64,000 bases of DNA from Acinetobacter sp. B51(2017) (GCF_003711395.1 NZ_PJRJ01000003.1:105449-169448); one strand, 5' to 3'. Shown: positions 35,045 through 44,724, counted from the first letter of the stretch. Numbers and translations are program-made. Notes: a model not told the origin generated them from the letters alone.

Positions 35045-36214
35045 TTAGACCAATTCCACCGCAATCGCAGTTGCTTCGCCGCCGCCGATACATAAGGCAG
35101 CAACACCTTTTTTACCGCCCGTGCGTTTTAAAGCATGAATTAAAGTCACAATAATACGTGAACCTGAAGAACCAAGTGGATGACCAAGCGCACATGCACC
35201 ACCACTAATATTGACTTTTGCAGGGTCTAGGTTAAAGCCATCAATCGCAGCCATCGCCACCATTGCGAATGCTTCATTCACTTCCCAAAGATCAACCTCT
35301 TCTGCTGTCCAACCGGCTTGTTTCAGCACTTTTTCAATTGCGCCCACTGGTGCAATGGTAAATTCTGTTGGATGCTGTGAATTGGTTGCATAGGCCACAA
35401 CATTGGCCATTGGCGTTAAGCCTTTTTCTTGCGCCACTACATCAGAAGTCACTACAAGTGCAGATGCACCATCTGAGATTGAGCTTGAGTTGGCTGCAGT
35501 AATGGTGCCGTCTTTTTTAAATGCTGGACGTAAGGTTGGGATTTTATCAATTTTGGCATTAAACGGTTGTTCGTCTTGCTCAACGACAACATCACCTTTA
35601 CGGCTCGATACTGTTACCGCAGCAATTTCATTTTTAAAGTAGCCATTATTGACGGCTTCTAGGGCTTTATTTAATGAACCAATGGCATAGGCATCTTGTT
35701 GCTCACGGGTATAGCCTTTTTTGTCTGCCATTTCTTGGGCAAGTACACCCATAGACAGAGCAGTTTCGGCATCTTCTAAGCCATCTTGGAACATATGGTC
35801 AATCACTTTACCATGACCCATACGTAAACCACCGCGTGCTTTATCGAGTAAGTATGGCGCGTTACTCATCGACTCCATACCACCTGCAATAATGATCTTA
35901 GCACTGCCCGCTTTAATCGCATCCGCCGCTTGCATTACGGCTTTCATCCCCGAACCACAGACTTTATTGATTGTGGTTGCACCTACTGTATCCGGTACAC
36001 CTGCTAGACGCATGGCTTGACGTGCCGGTGCTTGTTTTAAACCTGCCGGTAATACACAACCAAAAATCACTTCATCAACATCAGTCGCGGCAATGCCGGC
36101 ACGTTGAATGGTTTCTTTAATCACCACGCTCCCCAATTCAGGTGCGCTTAAAGAAGATAAAGAACCTTGAAAACCACCCATGGCGGTACGTACTGCATCT
36201 ACAATTACGATCAT
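35045..36214 (-). CDS. Thiolase (acetyl-CoA C-acyltransferase)
   Basis: A 389-aa thiolase. The acylated Cys is in INKVCGSGMKAVMQA (about residue 89). The catalytic His lies in NEAFAMV, and the final base Cys in CIGGGEATAIAVE. GHPLGSSGSRI is also present. The biosynthetic-type and degradative-type short-chain enzymes cannot be separated by eye; acetyl-CoA acetyltransferase is the most likely. It lies 71 bp after the acyl-CoA dehydrogenase and 74 bp before the CoA-transferase on the same strand. Confidence 0.93.
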   Translation of the reverse strand: MIVIVDAVRTAMGGFQGSLSSLSAPELGSVVIKETIQRAGIAATDVDEVIFGCVLPAGLKQAPARQAMRLAGVPDTVGATTINKVCGSGMKAVMQAADAIKAGSAKIIIAGGMESMSNAPYLLDKARGGLRMGHGKVIDHMFQDGLEDAETALSMGVLAQEMADKKGYTREQQDAYAIGSLNKALEAVNNGYFKNEIAAVTVSSRKGDVVVEQDEQPFNAKIDKIPTLRPAFKKDGTITAANSSSISDGASALVVTSDVVAQEKGLTPMANVVAYATNSQHPTEFTIAPVGAIEKVLKQAGWTAEEVDLWEVNEAFAMVAMAAIDGFNLDPAKVNISGGACALGHPLGSSGSRIIVTLIHALKRTGGKKGVAALCIGGGEATAIAVELV

Positions 36215-36239
36215 TATGTTTATATCCTATATGGTTTCA

Positions 36240-36270
36240 GAAGGTATGCCTTCCTTCCTGACATACCTTC
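36240..36270. repeat. Intercistronic inverted repeat
   Basis: GAAGGTATG and CATACCTTC (9 bp, perfect) flank a 13-base loop between the acyl-CoA dehydrogenase and thiolase genes. As with the hairpin at 35007, no T tract follows on the transcribed strand. Confidence 0.5.
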
Positions 36271-36285
36271 ATATGGCGCTAAAAA

Positions 36286-38067
36286 TTAAGACTGTGCAGT
36301 GAAGTATTCTGCTGAGAAGTCCATCATGACATCTGTACCGCTTTTAACACGTTGTACACGCGCTGCAAAGTCGGCTAAAACTTTATTGCTGTAGTACTGT
36401 GCCAATGCCAATTTGTTTTGGTAGAAGCTGTCTGTTTGACCTTGTGCCGCCGCAGCGATACGCGCATACATATACACAAAGCTCAGCATACCCACAACGT
36501 GTAGGTAATCTACCGCAACTGCACTTGAGAAATCAGGATTTTGTTTTGATTGCTCAACAATAAATTGGGTTAATTGTTCAGTTTGTGCGGCAATGTCCAA
36601 GCTTACTGCTTTAATGCTCAAGCTGTCGTCTAGACCATTGGCGAATGCACGAATTTCTTCTAAGTATTCTGCTAAGAAACCGCCTGCCGTTTTAATGGTT
36701 TTACGACCAATTAAATCTAGGGCTTGAATACCATTGGTACCTTCGTAAATCTGTGAAATACGTAAGTCACGAATACACTGTTCCATGCCCCATTCACGAA
36801 TATAGCCGTGACCACCAAAGCACATTTGCGCTTCTAACGTTGATTCTAAGGCTTTATCAGTAAGGAAGGCTTTGGCAATTGGGGTTAATAGCGCAACACG
36901 GTTATTGGCTTTTTTCACCGCTTCGGCATCATCTGAGAACTTGGTGATATCCAGTTGCTGCCCCACATAGGCGGCAAATGCGCGTGATGCTTCGTTATTT
37001 GAACGCACGTTTAATAACATACGACGCACATCGGCATGTACTAAAATAGAATCGGCTGGTTTTTCAGGTGACTGTGCGCCCGTTGCTGCACGGCCCTGTA
37101 AACGATCTGTCGCGTATTGCGCAGCATTTTGGTAGGCATATTCAGCCGCACCAATGCCTTGAATACCCATAGATAAACGTTCATAGTTCATCATAATGAA
37201 CATGGCTGCGAGACCTTCGTTTTCTTTACCAATCATGTAGCCTTTAGCAGCATCAAAGTTCATCACGCATGTTGCCGAACCTTTAATCCCCATTTTGTGT
37301 TCAATTGAACCTGCTGCAACTGTATTACGCTCACCTAATGAGCCATCTGCATTGACCAAGAATTTAGGCACGATAAACATGGAAATACCACGCGAACCAG
37401 CAGGTGCGCCAGGCGTTTTCGCTAACACCAAGTGAATAATGTTTTCACATAAGTCATGTTCACCGCTAGTAATAAAGATTTTAGTCCCGGTGATGTTGTA
37501 TGAACCATCTTCATTTGGCTCAGCTTTGGTTTTAATAATACCTAAATCTGTACCTGAATGCGGCTCAGTTAAGCACATGGTGCCTGACCATTCACCGGTA
37601 TAGAATTTTGGTAGGTAAGCTTCTTTTTGCGCTTGTGTACCGGCTTGGTCAATCGCCATACCTGCGCCTACAGTCAGTAGCGGATACAACATAAACGATG
37701 GGTTGGTTGCCCAAATCATTTCATCGGCAAGTACGGTCAGCATTTTTGGCATGCCTTGACCGCCCCACTCTTCAGACGCACCTAAACCAATCCAACCGCC
37801 TTGTGCATATTGTTCAAACGCTGCTTTAAAGCCTTTTGGTGTAGTCACCTCACCATTATTAAATTGAGCGCCGCCTTCTTCATCGCTAGAGCGGTTTAAA
37901 TCCAAAATGACATTTTTTGAAAACTTTGCCATTTCCTCTAAAATTGCATTGGCTGTTGCTTGATCTAAATGCGCAAGGCCTTCTGTACTTTGCCAGAACT
38001 GTTCTGCCTTAAATACGTCATTTAAGATAAAATCCATGTCTTTTAGTGGTGCATTATAAATTGGCAT
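36286..38067 (-). CDS. Acyl-CoA dehydrogenase, long form with extra C-terminal domain
   Basis: A 593-aa FAD enzyme for the first step of beta-oxidation. AMCLTEPHSGTDLG-type flavin/substrate motifs and HKMGIKGSATCVM are present. The catalytic Glu is probably that in SQIYEGTNGIQ. After it comes an extra helical domain of about 150 residues, as in DmdC/FadE5-like enzymes. The opening MPIYNAPLKDMDFILNDVF is characteristic of this group. Chain-length preference is unknown. It heads a set with thiolase and CoA-transferase and is divergent from a TetR gene that may control it. Confidence 0.92.
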   Translation of the reverse strand: MPIYNAPLKDMDFILNDVFKAEQFWQSTEGLAHLDQATANAILEEMAKFSKNVILDLNRSSDEEGGAQFNNGEVTTPKGFKAAFEQYAQGGWIGLGASEEWGGQGMPKMLTVLADEMIWATNPSFMLYPLLTVGAGMAIDQAGTQAQKEAYLPKFYTGEWSGTMCLTEPHSGTDLGIIKTKAEPNEDGSYNITGTKIFITSGEHDLCENIIHLVLAKTPGAPAGSRGISMFIVPKFLVNADGSLGERNTVAAGSIEHKMGIKGSATCVMNFDAAKGYMIGKENEGLAAMFIMMNYERLSMGIQGIGAAEYAYQNAAQYATDRLQGRAATGAQSPEKPADSILVHADVRRMLLNVRSNNEASRAFAAYVGQQLDITKFSDDAEAVKKANNRVALLTPIAKAFLTDKALESTLEAQMCFGGHGYIREWGMEQCIRDLRISQIYEGTNGIQALDLIGRKTIKTAGGFLAEYLEEIRAFANGLDDSLSIKAVSLDIAAQTEQLTQFIVEQSKQNPDFSSAVAVDYLHVVGMLSFVYMYARIAAAAQGQTDSFYQNKLALAQYYSNKVLADFAARVQRVKSGTDVMMDFSAEYFTAQS

Positions 38068-38125
38068 CGTTACTTTCCTTAACTAAAATTAAACTGCTTT
38101 GTCAGCAAAGCAGGTCTTGCATGAT

Positions 38126-38284
38126 TTGAATATTCAAGGAGCTTGAGCTACCAACAACGGCTTGACACCCCATGATTTACCTGTGCTCGGTGGCATTCAT
38201 TTGGCACATCCTGCGACACCTCACTTTTTACCTTATTTCATACAACTCAAAAGAGCATTTATGATTTAAGATTTTGAATATTCA
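38126..38284. promoter_or_regulatory. Two copies of a TGAATATTCA palindrome
   Basis: TTGAATATTCAA (perfect 12 bp) at 38126-38137 and TGAATATTCA (perfect 10 bp) at 38275-38284, about 149 bp apart. Both are preceded by GATTT(T). They lie upstream of the leftward acyl-CoA dehydrogenase gene and the rightward tetR gene, and are candidate operators for that regulator. Confidence 0.5.
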
Positions 38285-38467
38285 CAAGATTTATCCTATA
38301 TTTCCCAAGCATTCAAATCTTTTAATTTCAGATTGTTATACAAATCACAGTGTTTTTTTAAAGCCAATTTACTGGTTATTTTTGTATAAGCTAATCTTCT
38401 AAAACGCAATGACAATAAAATAAAAATGCTGCAATTGGAAACGATTGACCTCATGAGTTTTCCTTGC

Positions 38468-38495
38468 TTGACATTTAAATAAGGCTATGTATAAA
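38468..38495 (+). promoter_or_regulatory. Consensus promoter for the tetR gene
   Basis: TTGACA at 38468-38473 and TATAAA at 38490-38495 are 16 bp apart, close to sigma-70 consensus. The leader to the tetR ATG would be about 130 bases. Confidence 0.6.
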
Positions 38496-38633
38496 AATAT
38501 TATTTATATGATTTCTAACACTTTTCGTTTGTTCATTTACTAGGCAAATTCAAGACTTTAGTGTAATGTGCAGCAAGGCAGAGGTAGTTTAAGTTGCCTT
38601 TGTTGTTTTGATTGTATAGATGGAACGAAGAAG

Positions 38634-39233
38634 ATGAATTCAGAGCGCCAGCAAAACTTTTTGCTTCGAAAAGAAAAAATTCTAAGCATGGCAGAAAAGT
38701 TGTTATTGGATAACAATCAAGATATCACCTTAGGCGAACTCGCATCTGAGTTAGATATTGCTAAAGGTACGATTTATAAGCATTTTAAAAGTAAAAATCA
38801 GTTGTATTTAGAATTGATTATTTTAAATGAACGGCGTTTATTAGATATTTCTAAAAATCATCAAGCCAATATTAAAACTTATGTATCGCAGTATATGCTT
38901 TACAATATGCTCAATTCTAATCGCACCATCTTGCTGCACTCCATTGAAGAGCGTTTAACCAATAACGAACGCCGCTTAAAAACTTTGTTTGAAGAGTTAT
39001 ATGATATCCGTGAGCAGCGGATTTTATCGATTAAAGATATGACCGGTGAATATTTAAAATCGCTCAATAGTGCCATGTCGATTCGTGATTACTTATCTTA
39101 TATTTGGACAGTGACCTATGGTGCGTCGTTATTACTCAATTCTACCCATTATCAAAAAGCCATTGGTTCGCGCGAACGCTTAATCAAACTCTATATTAAT
39201 CAAGCACTCATGATTCCTGATAAGGTGTCTTAA
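38634..39233 (+). CDS. TetR/AcrR family transcriptional regulator
   Basis: A 199-aa one-domain repressor. The N-terminal helix-turn-helix reads ITLGELASELDIAKGTIYKHFKSKNQLYLELI (about residues 30-61), ending in the usual YxHFxxKxxL. The C-terminal ligand domain is helical. I chose ATG 38634 (MNSERQQNF) because GGAACGAAGA precedes it; an upstream GTG would add 22 unlikely residues. It is divergent from the acyl-CoA dehydrogenase and just upstream of a TonB-dependent receptor, so either may be its target. The ligand is unknown. Confidence 0.9.
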   Translation: MNSERQQNFLLRKEKILSMAEKLLLDNNQDITLGELASELDIAKGTIYKHFKSKNQLYLELIILNERRLLDISKNHQANIKTYVSQYMLYNMLNSNRTILLHSIEERLTNNERRLKTLFEELYDIREQRILSIKDMTGEYLKSLNSAMSIRDYLSYIWTVTYGASLLLNSTHYQKAIGSRERLIKLYINQALMIPDKVS

Positions 39234-39339
39234 ACCGCATTTGGCTGTGGCAGTATTTTTTGCTCTTGCCGCCTGATGCGCACAGTTTCTCCATAATTTT
39301 ATTTTAGACTCTGCACAATTAAAATATGGGGTACGCAGC

Positions 39340-41385
39340 ATGACATCATCTTTAGCTTTATCGTATAGCGCACTGTGCCTAGCTTTATTTACATGCAGTA
39401 GTTTTGTTATGGCAGATACAACCAATACCGCAAGCATGCCAGTGCAAACCTTGGAAACCTTAACTTTTGGTGCCCAAGCAGAAGTGAAAGCAGATCCTGA
39501 TATTAGTGCTGTAGCAAAAACCATTATCAGCCGCGAAGAAATGCTGCAATATGGTGATCAGTCGGTCAATGATGCGCTGCGCCGTGCAGCGGGCTTTCAA
39601 ATGCCAACACCGGGACAAGGGCCGCGCGGTGCTGGCGGCGCAGGGGGAATGCGTTTTCGTGGTGGCGGTGCACCAGTGTTTTTAATTAATGGCGAGCCAG
39701 TACAAGGTGGCCCGCGTGGCGGTATGTCGATTGTCGACACTTTAACGCCTGACATGATCGAACGCATTGAAATTGTCAAACAACCGAGTGTGGCGCAAGC
39801 CTCTGTGGCAAGTTCTGCGGTGATTAATATTATTTTAAAACAACCCTTAGACACAGCACGCATCAATGGCAGTGTACGCCTAGGTTATGGTTTTGCTGAA
39901 TCAGATTCGCGTGAAGAAGAACGTAAGAGTTTAAGTGTGCAAGCCGATGGCCGCAGCAATCAGTGGATTTATAGTCTATCTGCCAATCAAAGTATTGATG
40001 AAACCCAAACCACCAGCAATACCCAAAATGCCGGTGAAAGCATAGTACAACAAAAACGTGTCAATGAACGTAAATCATTCATGCTCACGCCACGTGCTGA
40101 ATACGAAATTGATGATCAGCAAAAAGTCGTAGCAGAGATTTTCTACCGTGAACATCAAAATGACGGCTATAACGGGCGGACTCTGCAATCTGATGACAAC
40201 GAAAGTATTCGTCTCAATACCCGTTATGAACGTAAAGATGGCGGAAACTCAGATAAAGTACGCTTAAGCATCGAACAACAAGACGAAACCGAAGTTACCC
40301 GCTCAAGTCGTGGTACTGAAAATATTCAAGAACAAGTCAATGAATATGGCATCGCCTATGATGGGGTGCGCAAATTTAACCCGACGCAACAAGTTAAATT
40401 TGGTTTTGATGTAAAAAGTAATGAACTGGAAAGTAATCAAAACCAAACTTTAGACGAACAGCGTTATGCAGCTTATTTAGAAGGTTCATGGCGCTTTACC
40501 GATCGTCAAACCATTACCTTAGGTGCACGCCAAGAATGGTTAGAACGCTCAGGACTAGTTGATTATAGCGACAGCCATTTAAGTCCAGTCTTGGCACATC
40601 GTTTTGATTTTAATAATCAATGGTCATTACAAACCAATTTAAGTCAGGCGTTTCGTAGCCCCAATAGCAATAGCCTATTACCTACCGTTTCCTACTCAAC
40701 CGATGCGGATGCAGGTAGCTTAAATAACCCTGACCGTGGTGGTAACCCCTTCTTAAAACCTGAACAGATCAATGCTTTTGAATCGACTTTAGGCTTTAAT
40801 ACGGCTGCAGGTGGCATCAACTTAACTGGTTATTACCGTGAAGTGGATGATTATATCGAGCGTGTAGTAAACCTAGAAGATGGTCGCTACGTGCAACGCC
40901 CAACCAACCAAAATAGTGCCACCACCTATGGTATGGAGTTGTCTGGTCGTTATGCACTCAAACAAACTGAGGCGGGTCATTCATTTATGCTCAATGGTCA
41001 AGTCTCTACCGTACGCGCGAAAATTGATTTAGATAATGGCGGTGAGCGTTTAGCCAGTGGCGTCGCACCGTATAGTGCAAGCGCAGGTGTGTCGTATAAT
41101 TATCAGCCGTGGCAATTGGCAACCAGTATGAATGTCAACTACACACCGGCCTTTACACGCCCTGTTGATAATCAGCCGTATGTACAAAATACTAATGAGC
41201 GTGTCAATGTAGATATTAGTGCCACGAAACGCTTCCAAGATGGTTGGGCAACCACCTTAAGTGCACGCAACATTTTAAGTACCGACTATAAAACTCGTCT
41301 TTACAAAGACAATGGTGAGTTTTATCAAGCCCGTACTAATGAAGCCATTCCTAGTGTATTGCTAAGTGTTGAGAAAAAATTCTAA
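39340..41385 (+). CDS. TonB-dependent outer-membrane receptor
   Basis: A 681-aa receptor. The signal peptide ends near VMA at about 27. The plug domain follows (DQSVNDALRRAAGFQMPT...FLINGEPVQGG) with an unusual Gly/Arg-rich stretch at about 85-125, then the 22-strand barrel ending in ...SVLLSVEKKF with the terminal Phe required for BAM insertion. FRSPNSNSLLP and LKPEQINAFE are typical receptor motifs. It resembles siderophore receptors of the FepA/CirA type, but the ligand is not determinable and no Fur box was found by eye. It is separated from tetR by about 105 bp. Confidence 0.92.
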   Translation: MTSSLALSYSALCLALFTCSSFVMADTTNTASMPVQTLETLTFGAQAEVKADPDISAVAKTIISREEMLQYGDQSVNDALRRAAGFQMPTPGQGPRGAGGAGGMRFRGGGAPVFLINGEPVQGGPRGGMSIVDTLTPDMIERIEIVKQPSVAQASVASSAVINIILKQPLDTARINGSVRLGYGFAESDSREEERKSLSVQADGRSNQWIYSLSANQSIDETQTTSNTQNAGESIVQQKRVNERKSFMLTPRAEYEIDDQQKVVAEIFYREHQNDGYNGRTLQSDDNESIRLNTRYERKDGGNSDKVRLSIEQQDETEVTRSSRGTENIQEQVNEYGIAYDGVRKFNPTQQVKFGFDVKSNELESNQNQTLDEQRYAAYLEGSWRFTDRQTITLGARQEWLERSGLVDYSDSHLSPVLAHRFDFNNQWSLQTNLSQAFRSPNSNSLLPTVSYSTDADAGSLNNPDRGGNPFLKPEQINAFESTLGFNTAAGGINLTGYYREVDDYIERVVNLEDGRYVQRPTNQNSATTYGMELSGRYALKQTEAGHSFMLNGQVSTVRAKIDLDNGGERLASGVAPYSASAGVSYNYQPWQLATSMNVNYTPAFTRPVDNQPYVQNTNERVNVDISATKRFQDGWATTLSARNILSTDYKTRLYKDNGEFYQARTNEAIPSVLLSVEKKF

Positions 41386-41400
41386 GCCTTTAGCCTTTTA

Positions 41401-41429
41401 AAAACCGAAGCATCTGCTTCGGTTTTTTT
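41401..41429. terminator. Bidirectional terminator after the receptor gene
   Basis: AAAACCGAAG and CTTCGGTTTT with a CATCTG loop and flanking A/T tracts end the rightward receptor transcript and the leftward thioesterase transcript. Confidence 0.87.
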
Positions 41430-42225
41430 ACATAGCACGCAAGGTTAAGATTTGCTCTGCTCGTCCAAAAGGCCCCAGTTCATCATGTAGTACGCTACTG
41501 GTTAAACCAATGCCATCACTGCCATATTGCTGCGTGGCTTGAATGCCAAGCCATTGCCCTTGCGGCTGCCGATATAAATGCACTTGCAAATCTAAATTAG
41601 GAAATGCCCAACCTTGTCCCGGCTCAACCCGTGGCACCACGCCATTGGCAGTATCTATTAATCCCATGAGTTTAACAAAATCTAAGGTTCTCTCGCCCTC
41701 AACCATATTCACTTGGGTGTTTAACCAAACCACGCCCTTACCTGCACGGCGAGTCGCATCGGCACGTGCTTGAATACTTTGAATATAACCACCGGGCCAA
41801 CATTTCATGCCATCCCATATGGGTAATTGTTCTGGCGGCGCCACGAAACCATCTTCAAGCCCTGCAATAGGCTGCGTATCTTGGGTTTGCATGCGCCAAG
41901 CGCGTGCCACAATACATGGACGATCGTTGGCAATCATGGTCGCTTCAAGCAATTCAATGGTTTTGCCACCACGAATCACTTGAGTCTGAATCGAAAATTC
42001 ACCAAACGGAATCAGACCTAAAATATCGTAACTGATTCGACCAATGCGCAGTTCAGGACGTGGACTAAAATGCGCCAGCTCATGCGCTAGAATTCCACCG
42101 GCAGGTGCCATATGTTGCTCATGCGGATTCCACGCCCCTTGGCAATGAATTTGACATTGATAATGGGAAATGAGTGTCCCATTTTGTAAATGTTCACGTT
42201 GTTTTAATTGATAATATGCTGACAT
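41428..42225 (-). CDS. Acyl-CoA thioesterase-like double-hotdog protein
   Basis: A 265-aa protein. The two hotdog halves are suggested by PAGGILAHELAHFSPRPELRIGRISYDILGLIPFGEFSI and, in the second half, NLDLQVHLYRQPQGQWLGIQATQQYGSDGIGLTSS with a closing DELGPFGRAEQIL. This is the layout of TesB-related thioesterase-superfamily proteins. It probably hydrolyses an acyl-CoA, in line with its neighbours, an acyl-CoA synthetase and the liu cluster. Catalytic residues could not be fixed by eye. The gene is 15 bp after the methyltransferase gene. Confidence 0.78.
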   Translation of the reverse strand: MSAYYQLKQREHLQNGTLISHYQCQIHCQGAWNPHEQHMAPAGGILAHELAHFSPRPELRIGRISYDILGLIPFGEFSIQTQVIRGGKTIELLEATMIANDRPCIVARAWRMQTQDTQPIAGLEDGFVAPPEQLPIWDGMKCWPGGYIQSIQARADATRRAGKGVVWLNTQVNMVEGERTLDFVKLMGLIDTANGVVPRVEPGQGWAFPNLDLQVHLYRQPQGQWLGIQATQQYGSDGIGLTSSVLHDELGPFGRAEQILTLRAM

Positions 42226-42240
42226 AACTGCCCTATACTG

Positions 42241-42912
42241 TTATTTTTTTGCTAAAAATCCAAAATAATTAATGACTTGCATATAGGTTTTTATATGACT
42301 AAACCCAGCCTCTTGTAAGGCGGCTCGATAGCCTTGCGGGGTAATTAAAGCAAAGTCGTCCTCTAAACGGGCCAACATCTGCTGGCTTTGCACCGAGCTT
42401 AAACCTTGTTCTTGACAGATACACTGTAAAATATTGAGCTCATAATCTTCAGCATGTAACAGTAAATCATAGGTCATCAATATGGCATCCGCTGTTAAAT
42501 GCTGATAAATCTCGCGAAAAAATTGTGCCTTATGTTCATTACTAATAAAGTGCGCCACCAACAGACTTAAGGCGGCATCAAATTGCATTGTTGCGTCTAA
42601 ATCTGCTGCCGTACCATGAATAAAGTTAACTTGTTTAGATGCCTGCAGATACTCGGTCTGAACTTTGGCGTGCTCAAGCATGGTTAAAGATGGATCAACT
42701 GCGGTAATGTGTAGTTTTGGAAAATGTTGCAATAAATACTGAATTTCATAACCGGTGCCACAACCCACAATTAAAATATGTGCATCTTCGGCTAAATGAA
42801 CCCGAAATACGGCACGTACCTGTGCATGCATCAGCTCATAACCGGGAATTAATTTACGGATATGTTGATCATAGCCAGCAACCACTTTGGGATGGTGAAA
42901 ATCCTTAGCCAC
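42241..42912 (-). CDS. Class I SAM-dependent methyltransferase
   Basis: A 223-aa Rossmann methyltransferase. Motif I is ILIVGCGTGYEIQYLL (about 46-61), followed by TAVDPSLTML (acidic end of strand 2) and FDAALSLLVAHFISN. The substrate is unknown. It starts with GTG at 42912 preceded by AAGGAG with 5-base spacing, which makes the start secure. A terminator lies between it and the upstream acyl-CoA synthetase gene, so it has its own promoter or partial read-through. Confidence 0.88.
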   Translation of the reverse strand: MAKDFHHPKVVAGYDQHIRKLIPGYELMHAQVRAVFRVHLAEDAHILIVGCGTGYEIQYLLQHFPKLHITAVDPSLTMLEHAKVQTEYLQASKQVNFIHGTAADLDATMQFDAALSLLVAHFISNEHKAQFFREIYQHLTADAILMTYDLLLHAEDYELNILQCICQEQGLSSVQSQQMLARLEDDFALITPQGYRAALQEAGFSHIKTYMQVINYFGFLAKK

Positions 42913-42924
42913 CTTCGCTCCTTA

Positions 42925-42960
42925 AAAAATTTGCCCACAATACCGAGCTTGTGGGCAATA
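42925..42960 (-). terminator. Terminator of the acyl-CoA synthetase gene
   Basis: On the minus strand TTGCCCACAA and TTGTGGGCAA (10 bp, perfect) with an 8-base loop are followed by a run of T, just after the synthetase stop codon. Confidence 0.8.
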
Positions 42961-42964
42961 TTCG

Positions 42965-44656
42965 TTATGCAATATCTTCAAGCAAATTGAGTTCTTGGCG
43001 CATTAATTCTTGTAGTTTAAATTTTTGTGCCTTACCCGATGCAGTCATTGGGAACTCATGAAAGAAACGCACATAACGCGGTACTTTGTTATGCGAGATG
43101 TGTTCTTTGCAATATTGACGAATGATTTCTTCACTGCACTCTTCACCTTCATGCAAAATAATGCAGGCACACAGTTCTTCGCCATAACGTGGATCAGGCA
43201 AACCAATCACTTGCACGTCCATCACCGCAGGATGGGTATATAAGAAATCTTCAATTTCTTTCGGGAACAGGTTTTCGCCGCCACGAATCACCACATCTTT
43301 GATACGACCTTTAATTTTAATAAAGCCTTCATCATCCATAGAGGCGATATCACCGGTATGCATCCAACGCGCTTTATCAATCACTTCTGAGGTTTTGTCT
43401 TGATCTTCCCAATAGCCAAGCATCACTGAATAACCCCGTACACACAGTTCGCCTAAACTGCCGCGCGGTACAATCTTGCCCTGTTCATCCACAATTTTAA
43501 TTTCGATATGCGGATGTACGCGCCCTACGGTACCAACACGTTGTTCAATGCTATCTGTGACCGAACTTTGTGCACTAACTGGTGCGGTTTCAGTCATCCC
43601 ATAGCAAATGGTCACTTCATGCATATGCATGCGCTCAATCACACGTTGCATAATTTCACGCGGACATGGGCTACCCGCCATAATGCCGGTACGTAAACTG
43701 CTTAAATCAAATTCTTCAAATTGCTCATGTTCTAACATGGCAATAAACATGGTCGGTACACCATAAGCAGCGGTACATTTTTCTTGCTGAATGGCTTGTA
43801 AACTCGCCAACGGATTAAATACACCTGATGGATACACCATAGTCGAACCATGCGTGATACAGGCTAAATTGCCCATCACCATGCCAAAGCAATGGAACAA
43901 CGGAACCGAAATGCAGACGCGATCTTGCGGGGTTAGACGAATCGCTTCACCAACAAAATAACCATTATTTAAAATATTATTGTGGGTCAGCATAGTGCCT
44001 TTAGGGTTACCCGTAGTCCCTGAGGTAAATTGAATATTGATGGTTTCATCAAACTGTAATTCACTAGCAATGTGCTCAAGTTCTGCAAGCTGCTGATCGG
44101 TTGGCGCAGCCAATAAATCACTAAAACGATGAATCGCGCCCTGCTGTTCATCTGAGATTTTAATGACATGTTTTAAATGTGGTAAACGACTACTGATCAG
44201 AATTTTTTCATTAGAATTGCATAGCTCTGGAGCAATCTTACACAGAATTTCTTGATAATCTGAAGTTTTAAACGCGGGTGCAATCACTAAACCCGCACAA
44301 GAGACTTTATTGAGCACATATTCAAGTTCACTGCTTTTATAGGCAGGATTCAAATTGACTAAAATAATACCGGCTTTAAATGCCGCAAATTGAGTAATCG
44401 TCCATTCCACACAATTGGGTGACCAAATCGCTAAACGATCGCCTTTTTTTAAACCTAATTGTAATAAGCTACAGGCAAAAGCATTCACTTGCTGTTGCAA
44501 TTCCTTATAGCTTAAACGGATATTTTGCTGCACGCTCACTACAGCATCTTGCTCGGCATATTGGGCACAGGCTTGGTCAAATTTTTCACCAATCGTTGTG
44601 CCTAATAGCGGCTGACCACTTGCGCCATAGGCGTAACTTAAACGGACTTGTGTCAT
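42965..44656 (-). CDS. AMP-binding acyl-CoA synthetase
   Basis: A 563-aa adenylate-forming enzyme that activates a fatty or branched acid to its CoA thioester. Core motifs: FTSGTTGNPKGTMLTHNN (P-loop), YGMTETAPVS, LGYWEDQDKT, HTGDIASMDDEGFIKIKGRIKDVVIRGGENLFPKEIE and the catalytic Lys of TASGKAQKFKLQ. Next to the liu genes and a TetR regulator, activation of isovalerate or a related acid for that pathway is plausible but inferred. AAGGAG precedes ATG 44656. Confidence 0.92.
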   Translation of the reverse strand: MTQVRLSYAYGASGQPLLGTTIGEKFDQACAQYAEQDAVVSVQQNIRLSYKELQQQVNAFACSLLQLGLKKGDRLAIWSPNCVEWTITQFAAFKAGIILVNLNPAYKSSELEYVLNKVSCAGLVIAPAFKTSDYQEILCKIAPELCNSNEKILISSRLPHLKHVIKISDEQQGAIHRFSDLLAAPTDQQLAELEHIASELQFDETINIQFTSGTTGNPKGTMLTHNNILNNGYFVGEAIRLTPQDRVCISVPLFHCFGMVMGNLACITHGSTMVYPSGVFNPLASLQAIQQEKCTAAYGVPTMFIAMLEHEQFEEFDLSSLRTGIMAGSPCPREIMQRVIERMHMHEVTICYGMTETAPVSAQSSVTDSIEQRVGTVGRVHPHIEIKIVDEQGKIVPRGSLGELCVRGYSVMLGYWEDQDKTSEVIDKARWMHTGDIASMDDEGFIKIKGRIKDVVIRGGENLFPKEIEDFLYTHPAVMDVQVIGLPDPRYGEELCACIILHEGEECSEEIIRQYCKEHISHNKVPRYVRFFHEFPMTASGKAQKFKLQELMRQELNLLEDIA

Positions 44657-44724
44657 TGAATCATTCTCCTTGATTCTTTTTAATTTTGTTTTTTATGCTT
44701 TGCCCACAAACCGTTGTGTGGAGG

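Larger units (their letters stand above)
38068..38633. other. Intergenic control region between acyl-CoA dehydrogenase and tetR
   Basis: About 565 bp without a convincing gene. The left half holds two copies of a TGAATATTCA palindrome (38127-38136 and 38275-38284). The second overlaps a possible leftward -35 element. The right half holds a strong rightward promoter (38468-38495). A frame running into the tetR gene from 38568 lacks a ribosome site and has a Cys-rich, unlikely sequence. Confidence 0.6.

Noticed and set aside
39597..39866. Gly/Arg-rich part of the TonB receptor plug as a separate inserted element
   Set aside because: It lies within normal plug alignment around the FLINGEPV motif, and no repeats or palindromes border it; related receptors have glycine-rich loops here.
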